The translations under genes were made by a program, and so were the position numbers. From Loripinus fragilis (Eukaryota; Mollusca; Bivalvia; Lucinida; Lucinidae), in assembly GCA_964019695.1 (NCBI GenBank), contig OZ026530.1, positions 33,276,690 through 33,340,689 on the forward strand: a stretch of DNA of 64,000 bases. The letters are read 5' to 3'. The notes under the pieces are model-generated. The model made no database searches, was not told the DNA's origin, and saw nothing but the letters and a program-made list of their open reading frames with translations. Below are positions 1 to 8,580 of this stretch, in pieces. Positions within the stretch are counted from its first letter, which is position 1. Every line of letters starts with the position of its first letter.

Positions 1-734
1 AATGAGCAAAAACTTCCCAAAATGGTGCATATCATTCTATATCAGTTCTAAATTTTTGCGAAAATTTCTTGAAAATCCAAAACAAAAATAACAAAGCTGC
101 AGATGCATAAAAATTTGCATAAAATGTGAATGCAAACATGTTTTCATTCACATTTTTTTACAAAATTTCATGAGCTTTTATGAAGGGCAATTAAAGCAAC
201 AAAGCTTTTCACTGCTTTTCACTGCTAATTTCTTATGCTTTTTAATCCATTTAAAACGGCGGTATAGTTATTTTAGACTGCGTCAAATTTTCCCAATTTT
301 AATGATCCAAATGCTTTTTTCCCAAATTCAACAAGCATCTGGCCCCGACTTCAGAAAGATAGGAAAATCCCTGTGAGTTTTGAAAAATAGATCTGATGCA
401 TTTATCAGCAAAATGAATACCTAAATGTATTTCATCGCCATAGACACTGACATTTTCAGAATGCCTTTATAATTGATCTTTGCACAGAGGATAAGATGTG
501 TATCTGGAAAATTAAATCCAAAAATTTCATTTACTCAATAACCTTATGATATTGGTTTACCACTTGTTTAAATGTTTTTCAAAGACAATTCTAACAAGTG
601 GTCAAACTAAAGGATTTGAGGAGAAATCAAAGACATTGATGATTAAAAAAAGAATATACACTTCCAATCTAGAGCTCTTTTTTTATGGTAAATTGAAAAA
701 AAAAAACTAAAGTTTTTAGTTGAAAATATACTGC
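1..734. other. A+T-rich non-coding sequence upstream of finger exon
   Basis: No exon, convincing ORF or structured repeat was recognised. The only longer frame (170-376) is Phe/Gln-rich low complexity without splice context. The exon at 881 begins mid-codon after a splice acceptor, so this is most likely intron of the same zinc-finger gene. Confidence 0.5.
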
Positions 735-795
735 ATCATCATTATGTTTTCTTTGTGAGAAACCTTACGGTTGCAGTGATTGTGGTAAGCAGCAC
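735..795 (+). pseudogene. Relic copy of the start of the zinc-finger exon
   Basis: This stretch repeats, with mismatches, the acceptor region and first ~35 bases of the exon at 881. Both have GCATC, then a T-rich run, then a frame reading GEKPYGCS-CG. Here the AG acceptor is replaced (TTTGTGAG instead of CTAGGTGAG), and after the second zinc-binding Cys the sequence diverges into non-finger codons and a stop. It looks like a decayed local duplication about 125 bp upstream of the real exon. Confidence 0.55.
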
Positions 796-880
796 TGCTA
801 CTTCGTACAGTAAACTGGTTGGCAGTATGATAAAGACAGTTCAGTAGAAAATGTGCAGCATCTTCGCTATTTTTTTCTAG

Positions 881-1402
881 GTGAGAAACCATACGGTTGC
901 AGTGTTTGTGGTAAAGCTTTTAGTGACGCCAGCAACTGGAAAAAACATGAGAGGATGCATTCCAGACAACTCCAAACAGCTGTTGATGAAGGAGTGCTTC
1001 CCCTTGTTACCAGTGCACCAGCAACACCAGAGCGAATGACCCCTACATCTCCTACCATGTCACTACCGCAGCTTACGATACAACCCACCCAGATGCCCCA
1101 AGTTTCATCGCAAAGCCAGAGTATTCCCAGCAGTCAAACATTACAGTTACCATTGATCACACCACCACTCCAGTTACGGCTAAGCTTACCGGAGATTCCC
1201 ACCTCACGTGAGATGAACACACCCACCCCTACACATGAAAATAGTGCATATGAAAATAGTTCAGAGCTGTCTCCGCCCATAAAGAAGAACAAGGAGGAGC
1301 CTATGTCAATCACGTGCAATATGTGTGACAAGATATTTTCCACGCCAGCCAGTCTCTCGATGCATAAGAAGATCCACAGTGGAGAGAAAGCACATTGTTG
1401 TG
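881..1402 (+). CDS. C2H2 zinc-finger transcription factor, internal exon
   Basis: Internal coding exon of 522 bp, inferred from a pyrimidine-rich acceptor (TTTTTTCTAG ending at 880) and a consensus donor (GTAAGT at 1403). It opens with GEKPY, a Krueppel-type linker, then a finger CSVCGKAF...KKHERMH. About 90 residues rich in Ser, Thr, Pro and Gln follow, probably a flexible regulatory spacer. A second finger CNMCDKIF...MHKKIH and the next linker SGEK come next, and the exon breaks off inside finger 3. It starts with two bases of a split codon and ends with one, so both introns are phase 1. Joined to the exon at 5723 it completes a normal third finger (CGICGKSF), which strongly supports the model. 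The frame stays open ~36 codons past the donor, into a transposon. The product should be a nuclear DNA-binding protein. The start codon was not found and probably lies outside the window. Confidence 0.85.
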
Positions 1403-1408
1403 GTAAGT

Positions 1409-1594
1409 CATGCATTCCAGAAAATTCTGTCAGGGTGGGTCCTGGCGTCCTTTTTTTAGTCATTTACGTATCTCACAGAGGGGGACTTCCCTCGGGGAGA
1501 AATAAGACTTAGTATTTCCTAAGGAAACCTATAGCCACTTGTGATTTTCCAGGGTTTGTCCAGACTCCCTGCCCCCTTCTGGATCCACCCATGT
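1409..1594. mobile_element. CATG-ended DNA transposon copy (family N), in intron
   Basis: Starts CATGCATTCCAGAAAA and ends TTCTGGATCCACCCATG, degraded forms of the CATGCGCGGATCCAGAGAG-type terminal inverted repeats of the family. The flanks TAAGT (1404-1408) and TAAGG (1595-1599) look like a 5-bp target duplication. Its interior matches the copy at 3190-3411 in opposite orientation (shared ACAAGTGGCTAT then GTTTCCTTAG). It begins six bases after the exon-intron boundary, so the duplicated target overlaps the splice donor. Confidence 0.6.
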
Positions 1595-2867
1595 AAGGTC
1601 AAGTACGATAAATGGTTTAGTTATCTATAGAGGGTCTTACAAGAGTGCTGATGTAAAACAGTATTATTGAATTCATTAATCAAGTTTGGGAATAGAGATA
1701 AAAATGCGAGGCTTTCGTAAATTTTATCAATTTTTCGCAACAAGTTTATTAAATTCAATAAAACAGGAGCATAAATGTTAGATTCTATAGATCATATTAT
1801 GACATCAAAATTAATTTAAAATCATATGTTTGGCATGAAAATGTCAAGTTTTTGTCATTTTATATGCAACATTGTTATGGACCTCATAACATTACTAAAC
1901 ATGTAAACCACAAGTGGTTACTAATGGTTTATCTATTTACATACATGGCATTCTTGCACACTGGATAAGGATATCTGAGATTTTAGCCTGTGATAGAAAA
2001 TCTTATTTTACCCATGTTATCTTACCCAGGACGTCAAGTAACTTCATCATGTGAAATTGCATCTTAGTGTATTCAGTGACTTCTGGAAGCTTATTTTAAA
2101 TTAAATAAATAAATAAAAGATTAAATAAATAAAAACAGTAGTGAGCAAGAAAAAGAACCCATTATTCATGTGAGGGTAGGAAAGAAAAATCCTTCCCACA
2201 GGATCACCGTTTGTCATCACTCGGCAAGCCTCGTGATGCCAAAATGCGATCCTCGGGTCCGTCACACTCATGACAAGTTCTAATATTCTATCACTCCCAG
2301 ATGTGACGTCATTTGATGAATAGAGATCAATCATGGTTTTTCATGCTTTAGCATTGACATTTGTCAGGTCTCAAGGGAGCTGTTACGGTAAATGTTCTCA
2401 AATTTCTAACATTTTTCTCATTCTATTCTGAAATAAAATGTTGGTTTTCAGAGCTGGAATTCACAAAACACTTGTCAGAATAACAGACAGGGAAGACCCT
2501 GATAAGGCTGCTTCATCAGAAGCAGTCTGTTCTGGGTGTGCCATGTTGTGTAAAGCCTTTTTGGCAGGCAACTAGTGTTCGAAATTTTAGAACATATACC
2601 GTATATCTTCAGAGAAACGTGGCAAACATTAATGCAATGAAAAAGTGATGCTTAATTGCTCTCGAAGCTTAAATTCAATGAAAAGTTAAATATAGTTAAA
2701 TTTGCTAAAAATATTGACACTTTATTTTGTCACTGTTCCACAGTTGGTTAGATCACGTTTTCCAGGCTAGGGCCTATCCATATAAACACCATTAATCAAT
2801 GAGCTGCCGTAGAATTCAATTAAGTGGCATGGAATGGGTGTATTTTTTATATATGTTTTTTAGTCTT
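1595..2867. other. Intronic sequence without recognised genes
   Basis: A+T-rich intron. A minus-strand frame at 2101-2334 has no splice or family support. A weak palindromic stretch occurs around 2440-2580 (GGGAAGACCCT). Nothing else could be identified. Confidence 0.4.
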
Positions 2868-3039
2868 TACGTCCCAGTCAACAATTTTGAGTTCTGTTGG
2901 GAAGGCTCTTCCTGGGTTAACCAGTACTAAGCGAGGATTAATGTGTCTTTTTCAAGGATATAGCTGTGACGCTGGTGAGGCTTGAACCCATAACCCCTTG
3001 ATCTCTAGACAAGCACTACCACTGAGCCACTGCGCTCCC
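2868..3039 (-). mobile_element. tRNA-derived SINE
   Basis: On the minus strand it starts GGGAGCGCAGTGGCTCAGTGG, an RNA polymerase III box A, followed about 45 bp later by GGTTCAAGCC (box B), then a non-tRNA body (CTTAGTACTGGTTAACCCAGG...) ending in GACGTAAAGAC. It matches the better-preserved copy at 25357. The tRNA-like part is not folded or flanked as a functional tRNA gene. Confidence 0.75.
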
Positions 3040-3189
3040 ATGGGTTTATTTAATGTTGCAAGTCGTTTAAATAACAGTCCATTCATTTCTTTGTTAAGGC
3101 ATGGACTTTTAGTGGTTGAAACATAGGTGTTTCTGTGTTAGTAGCATAATAAAGATCCAGAATGACATATTGTTTTTGGTCAACGTCTA

Positions 3190-3411
3190 CATGGTCAGAT
3201 CTGGGGGGTGTCAGGCCCACCCCCTGAAAAAATACAAGTGGCTATCAGTTTCCTTAGAAAATTTGGTACGGAACCCCCCTGAGGATAAATGAACCCATCC
3301 GTTATGATTGCTTCTCGAGGGAAGTACATACAGCCCTCTGTGAAATACGGTGATGACTACAAAAACAAAAAAAACATGACCCCTTGACGGAAATTTCTGG
3401 ATCAGTGCATG
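3190..3411. mobile_element. CATG-ended DNA transposon copy (family N)
   Basis: Left end CATGGTCAGATCTGGGGG and right end TTTCTGGATCAGTGCATG form imperfect inverted termini of the family. The interior contains the purine/pyrimidine-rich GGTGTCAGGCCCACCCCC region and the segment shared with 1409-1594. A possible target duplication is blurred (GTCTA / AGTCT). Confidence 0.55.
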
Positions 3412-3582
3412 AGTCTGTGTGTGTACAACACAATTTTACTTCGTTAATAACTTTTGATTTACTTGACCCAGAGCTTTGGCATTTCATATACATGTGTATA
3501 CCTTATGGAAAGAACTTTTCATACTTTTATATAGGTTACAAAATATTTTATGTTGATTTTGACAAGATGGCAATTTGCATGT

Positions 3583-4495
3583 CAGGGCTCGAAATTTTTG
3601 TTTGGACCTACTCGTCCTGTGGGGCAAGTGGTCTAAATTTTTCACTCGTCCTTACTCCAGTTGAACTCGTCCTTAAGTCTGGTTTTAAAAATATTTTCCA
3701 ACAAGAATATAACTCTTAACTAAAGATATCATGGATGAACCTATTTTATATTGTCGCACATGTGACATTGCACGGATTCATCAAATAAAAAATAAAAAAT
3801 CATCTTAATCTAGGAAAACCTTAAATCATGATTTATAGTTATGAAAAATATATCAAATATAAAAATAGAAAATAATCATATAATTTGTCGAATTAATAAC
3901 ACCAAATTGTGTTATCCTTAGGCTAATGTGACAGGGTGTCTTTTTAATCAGTTGGTTTATTGCATGGCTTTTTTAACCAACAAAACAAGTGAAGATATTT
4001 ACTGTTATTTATTATATAATGCCTATTCCATGTAATAATATGGTAAATGATTCCATTGTAAACGCAAATATCAGGGGATCTTGCGGTATCTTGTGGTAGC
4101 CTGCGGTATCCTGCGGTAATCAGACTGACCCCCGTTTTCGTATTCAGAGATAAAATCCGGAACGTCGGCTTTACAAAACCCTTAGGCCGAATTGATTTTC
4201 CAATGTGTCCCGGTATTTAGTTCAAAGATCAGGTTGCATTTACTGCTGGCTATTGTAAACATCCGGTCACATTTTAGTGACATTTTAAACCTACCGAACG
4301 ATCTTTCTTCACTGTGTTTGCGTTGCTTTTGCAGGCTGTAAAACATGCTAGATAGTTCTTTTTTCCCCCTCAAAAATAATTACAAAACCAAAAAAATCTA
4401 CTCGTTCTGTCGGGCTAGTAAATGGCAATTTCCACTCGCCCTTACCGAACTTCCACTCGTAAATACGAGCGGACGTGTACAATTTTCGAGCCCTG
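3583..4495. mobile_element. hAT-like non-autonomous transposon, 5-bp TSD
   Basis: Termini CAGGGCTCGAAATTTT and AATTTTCGAGCCCTG are inverted repeats, flanked by perfect direct repeats CATGT (3578-3582 and 4496-4500). The subterminal regions share ACTCGTCC / ACTCG-CC motifs. The interior is A+T-rich with no transposase frame. CAGGG...CCCTG ends suggest the hAT superfamily; the 5-bp duplication is shorter than the usual 8 bp but known for some hAT groups. Confidence 0.7.
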
Positions 4496-4577
4496 CATGT
4501 GCTCTGGTGGCATCTGTGTTTCACAAATGCATCTTGTTATGCAATAATACTGCTTTGAGTATAGCCAGATATGGTTA

Positions 4578-4785
4578 TTAACCCATAAAACCTCACCTAT
4601 AATTGGCAGCAGATGACAATTTAAAATTTTGCTGCTTTTTCAAAAATAACAAATAAGGCATGATATTTCATGCCAGCAGACGATTCTCATGTAATATCAT
4701 GTCTTATTTTTTTGAAAATTAGGAAAGATTCGGCAAAATTTGTCATCTGCTTCAGTCCTGATTGGTGCTTTAAGGGTTTAAGAAT
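4578..4785. mobile_element. Palindromic MITE
   Basis: Near-symmetric element: TTAACCCATAAAACC on the left pairs with GGTGCTTTAAGGGTTTAA on the right, and inside, GGCAGCAGATGACAA pairs with TTGTCATCTGCTTCAG. The centre is a short hairpin around GGCATGATATTTCATGCC. No coding content. Confidence 0.6.
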
Positions 4786-5084
4786 AAAAGAGGTACTTAC
4801 AATAGACGTTTAGAAACCACACCTAGAATGTTACTGAAAAGTCATCTGATGGTTTATAGCTGGCCAATGCAATGACAACTAAGCTTGTGACATAGTCCCA
4901 CAAACAAAATCACTCATGTTCAATCTCCCACAATTAATCTGAGGTGAATCTAACAGTTAGTGGATGGATGGTTTTCGGAAAGCTGAATTTCTCTCACTTG
5001 GTAAAAGCAGTGATTTTCTGAAGTCTAGATCAGAAAATTTAAGGGTAAACCTGATTTGAATATTTTTTCTAATCCACCAGTTTT

Positions 5085-5275
5085 GTCTCATTGCTTTTTC
5101 ATGCTTTTGTTATCCTATGCTGACTTTTTAAAAAAACTTCTTTCAAAAACACTATCAGAGTGTCTAACAGCTTGGATCGAGATCGAGCCTGAAGGCTGAC
5201 ATTCTTTTGGTCCTGATTTGGGTCCAAGCTGTTTGTAAAGGTTATTAATATAACACTGCTATCAAGGAAAGAGTT
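5085..5275. mobile_element. Palindromic MITE with AACAG-TTGGATC core (family M)
   Basis: Contains TCTAACAGCTTGGATCGAGATCG and, inverted, CCTGATTTGGGTCCAAGCTGTTTG, the diagnostic core of a family with better copies at 17146, 30358, 44812, 45290 and 62099. Outer parts are degraded. Confidence 0.55.
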
Positions 5276-5285
5276 TTGTGTGCTT

Positions 5286-5678
5286 CAGGGTTCGCACGGG
5301 TTTGAAAAGTACTTGAATTTAAAGAGCTCTTTTGAAAAGTCCTTGAAAATAAAATCTGCCTTGAAAAGTACTGGAAAATCACTCAAAAGCCTTGAATTAT
5401 ACTATTTTCTGTATGACTTAGCACAGTTGATATAGACCAAAATCATTATAAAATTGTTTTGCCTTTATTTGGTGCAGCATATGCTGCACTAAATAAAGGC
5501 ACAACAATTTTATACAAATTTTCTTATACCATTTCCTCCATTATCAAAGTCATGTAGAATTTTAACACTTAAATCTGTATTTTCCATAAATCTTTAGTCC
5601 TTGAAAATTGTAGGAAAGTATTTTAAAAGTCCTTGAAAAGTCCTTTAATTATACTCAAACTTACCTGTATGAACCCTG
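5286..5678. mobile_element. hAT-like MITE (family F), 5-bp TSD
   Basis: Inverted termini CAGGGTTCGCACGGG and CCTGTATGAACCCTG, with perfect 5-bp flanking repeats TGCTT (5281-5285 and 5679-5683). The interior holds repeated GAAAAGT(A/C)CTTGAA motifs on both arms and a central hairpin TTATTTGGTGCAGCATATGC. A second copy lies at 7250-7584. It ends only 44 bp before the acceptor of the next coding exon. Confidence 0.75.
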
Positions 5679-5722
5679 TGCTTGCAATATTTCAGAAATA
5701 CAGCTTGTTTCTATTGTTTCAG

Positions 5723-7101
5723 GAATTTGTGGTAAGTCTTTTACCCAGATTGGAACGCTGCGAGCCCATGAGAGAGTTCATACAGGAGAAAAACCTTATG
5801 AGTGCAATTATTGCGGGAAAACTTTCGCGCAGTGCGGCAGCTTCAGGATGCACGAGAGACGGCATCACCGAGATATCATGGAAACGTGGCAGAAATGTTA
5901 CATCTGCGGGGCCAGCTTCACGACCGGCGAGGAGCTTCAGAAGCATCTTCTGTGTCATCCAGGAGCTTTGAATTTAAATCTTCAACCAGGCGGACTGGGC
6001 TTTCCCCCGCAATTGCCTATGAACTTCTCGTTGCTGCACGAATCTGCCGCCGCTGCTGCTGATAATAATGATCATAAAACCGAGCCAAGTAAATCTGAAC
6101 CGTCTTTCGACCTGAAGGAGTTTAACAAAGCCTTTCACGCCTACACCGCCCCACCTAGATCAGCACCTGTAACAGCGTCCTTTTCTGATCACTTCCAGTT
6201 GCCTCCCTTTGCCAGTACTGCACACGCTCTTATCCAGAGGTCATTGTCACAAGGCAGTTCACCAAGTTCTGCTGTTTCCATGTTGTTGGCTTCTAACGGT
6301 GCTGAAGGAATGAATCTCTTTAATCATGCCTATACGGCCTCGGCCTTGCTGTCTCCTACCCACCTCCACCCACCGCTATTACGTCCTGAGTTAACCCAAC
6401 AACAGCAGCAATCACACCCACTACAACAGCAGCAACAGCAGCAGCAAGACCCTCCGCCCAAGAATGAAGGAGTTGAAGAAGTAAGCACGACCACAAGGAG
6501 CCGTAAATACAGCTCCGACAGCCATACTTCTTTATCTTTACCCGATGTACAGTCGGAGAACAATAATTCACAGCTGGATCTATCAAAGAGTGAGAATGAC
6601 ACAGAAGCGCCAAATCAGAGCCAGAAGACTCCATCGGAAGATTCTAGTCTTAATGAATCTCGTTCAGAGGATTTTCAGTCGGACGAACCACACAGTGGCA
6701 GCGGCACCGGTATATCGCGAAAGAACTTGAACAAAAAGTTAATATCGTCATCAAACTCGAGAAAACAGAGACATCCGATGCGAAGGCTGAGCACGAGTGG
6801 AAGTCTGGCGAGTGACTTCGGCAGCAAGACGGGCGATAGTGTTGATACCGAGGTGGACCAAGAGGGATTGGAGGAGGCTGAGAAGAATTCTAGGGATCAA
6901 ATGTTGGTAACCTTTCTGTTAAACAGAGGTGATGTATATAAATGTGAGCATTGTCATATTATATTTGAAGATTGTACCTTGTACCTGTTGCATAATGGGT
7001 TTCATGCGAATGATAACGACCCGTTTAAATGTGTAATATGTAAGAAAATTTGCGAGGGGAGGATTGAATTCAACCTACACCTTACTAGTCATATAAAGTA
7101 G
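5723..7101 (+). CDS. C2H2 zinc-finger transcription factor, terminal exon (Ikaros/Hunchback-like C-terminal fingers)
   Basis: Terminal coding exon: acceptor TATTGTTTCAG ends at 5722 and the stop TAG is at 7099-7101. It completes finger 3 (CGICGKSFTQIGTLRAH), then encodes finger 4 after a TGEKPYEC linker and finger 5 (CYICGASFTTGEELQKH). A ~300-residue linker follows with a polyQ tract, acidic/Ser-rich stretches and a basic segment (SRKQRHPMRRLS) that could be a nuclear localisation signal. At the end are two fingers, YKCEHCHIIFED...H...H and FKCVICKKICEG...H...H, separated by a short NDNDPF linker. That pairing, spacing and YKCEHC...DPF-C pattern are typical of the dimerisation fingers of Ikaros and Hunchback proteins; the assignment rests on remembered family pattern. 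The exon contributes ~458 residues. The family could also be an unrelated C2H2 expansion with convergent ends. Confidence 0.88.
6398..6447 (+). repeat. CAG/CAA tract encoding polyglutamine
   Basis: Two CAR runs encode about five and eight glutamines, split by SHPL and followed by DPPP. CAA interruptions should limit slippage. It lies in the long linker between finger 5 and the C-terminal pair. Confidence 0.9.
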
Positions 7102-7249
7102 CTTTTGACATGTAACTTATAAATAAGCATTACAGTGCTGTCTGCTATATCTGTTCACTTTTAAATTAGCTTTTGAAATGGGCCAGAGAGCGGGATTTAG
7201 GTATTTATTGATAAATGCCAATGCTGAGGTATTGGCTAGATGTCTTAAT
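7102..7249 (+). other. Probable 3' UTR start with minisatellite unit
   Basis: Directly after the stop codon lies one unit, AAGCATTACAGTGCTGTCTG..TTCACTTTTAAA.., of the ~65 bp repeat that recurs at 7985-8345. No clean AATAAA could be assigned, so the transcript end is not placed. Confidence 0.5.
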
Positions 7250-7584
7250 CAGAGTTCACAAAGGCTTGAAAATTATTTGTACCTTGAAAAGTACTTGAAA
7301 ATCACTCTAAAGCCTTGAAAAGTCCTTGAATTCTACTATCTTCTGTAGGACTTAGCACTGTTGATAGACACCAAAATTAGTATAAAATTGTTGAGCCTGT
7401 AAATATAGGCACAACAATTTTATACCAATCTTCTTATACAAATGTCTCTATTATCTCAGTCTTGCACTTCTGAAGTAGACTTTTAACACTTAGATCCCTT
7501 TAAGTCCATGAAAACTATTGGAGAGGCTGTTAGAAGTCCTTGAAAGTCCTTCAATTTTGCTCATACTTGCCTGTATGAACCCTG
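7250..7584. mobile_element. hAT-like MITE (family F), second copy
   Basis: CAGAGTTCACAAAGG...CTGTATGAACCCTG with the same CCTTGAAAAGTACTTGAAAA arms and central AATTGTTGAGCC / GGCACAACAATT hairpin as the element at 5286-5678. The left terminus has one mutation and no clean target duplication is visible. Confidence 0.7.
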
Positions 7585-7695
7585 TATCTAAATTTTGGTC
7601 TGAGCCTTCATCTGCATCAATATTTCATGTATTAGAGCAACCGAGGCTCTGACCAGTCTGCGCATATGCACAGACTGGTCTGATCCTTGACTGCT

Positions 7696-7939
7696 TAGGC
7701 CAAATGAAAAAATACCTGTGTTTAGGGTAACCCAACACTACCTAAATTTATTGATGAAACCTAGATTTTTTTCAGGTTTTCTGGAAAATATATAATTTTA
7801 TGCATGTTGAAAGACGAAATGCTTTTAAAAACGCATAAAATTATATATTTTTTCCAGAAAAAAAAAATGTGTGTGCCCCCTACCTAAAATTTTCAGACCT
7901 ATTACCCAAAACAAACTTATTTTTTTTTTATTTGACCTC
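7696..7939. mobile_element. Palindromic MITE (family E)
   Basis: TAGGCCAAATGAAAAAATAC and, inverted, TTATTTTTTTTTTATTTGACCT at the ends; next inside TAGGGTAACCC pairs with ATTACCCAAAAC, and CTGGAAAATATATAATTTTATGC pairs with its inverse. A matching copy lies at 16423-16661. Confidence 0.7.
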
Positions 7940-7984
7940 AGTGATTCCATAAGTACCAAAATCTTGTACTAGCCTAAATGTTTT

Positions 7985-8345
7985 ACTAATGGTATTACTG
8001 TAAGAGTACTGTCTGATAGTTCTGTTCATATTTAAAGTAGTTATTGAAATGTTAAGCATTACAGTGCTAAAAATCTGCTATTTCTGTTCACTTTTAAATA
8101 AGCTTTTGAAATGTTGAGCATTACAGTGCCAAAAATCTGCTATTTAAGTTCACTTATAAATAAGCTTTTGAAAAGTTGAGCATTACAGTGCTAAAAATCT
8201 GCAACAGTATTTCTGTTCACTTTTTTGAGCATTACAGTGCTGTCCACTAATTCTGTTCACCTTTAAAATCTATATTGAAATGTTAAGCATTACAGTGCTA
8301 TCTGCTATTTTGTTCACCTTTAGGCTTTTGAAATGTTAAATTTAA
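7985..8345 (+). repeat. ~65 bp tandem minisatellite (GCATTACAGTGCT)
   Basis: Five to six imperfect units share GAAATGTTAAGCATTACAGTGCT, a variable TCTGCTATTT part and GTTCACTTTTAAATAAGCTT. The unit next to the stop codon at 7118 belongs to the same array, now separated by two inserted MITEs. Confidence 0.75.
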
Positions 8346-8394
8346 ACGTGACATTGCTATCAGCAATGTCTATTCACTTTAATTGGAGCTTAAA

Positions 8395-8580
8395 ATATCC
8401 AATTTGTGGTAATTAATGCTTGAGGTTATCTTGTTATGGAAAATGTAAGGTCACCCAATTTAGGGTACAATCTTGAGGTCGCCTAATATGTGTTTATGTA
8501 TATAGTAAACCTTGAGATAATCCAATTTAAGGTAAGCCTAGAAGATGCCCAATTATTGGAAACTAAAATTAATATTTTTT
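8395..8580 (+). repeat. ~80 bp tandem repeat (GAGGTAACCCAATT), left part
   Basis: Units with TTGAGGT-A-CCAATT, a CACCTAGAGGATACCCAATTA-like half and GGTAACT. The same repeats continue at 10505-10905, so the composite element between them interrupted the array. Confidence 0.65.

Noticed and set aside
2101..2334. 77-codon minus frame
   Set aside because: Lies in intron, no splice context; composition suggests a dispersed repeat.
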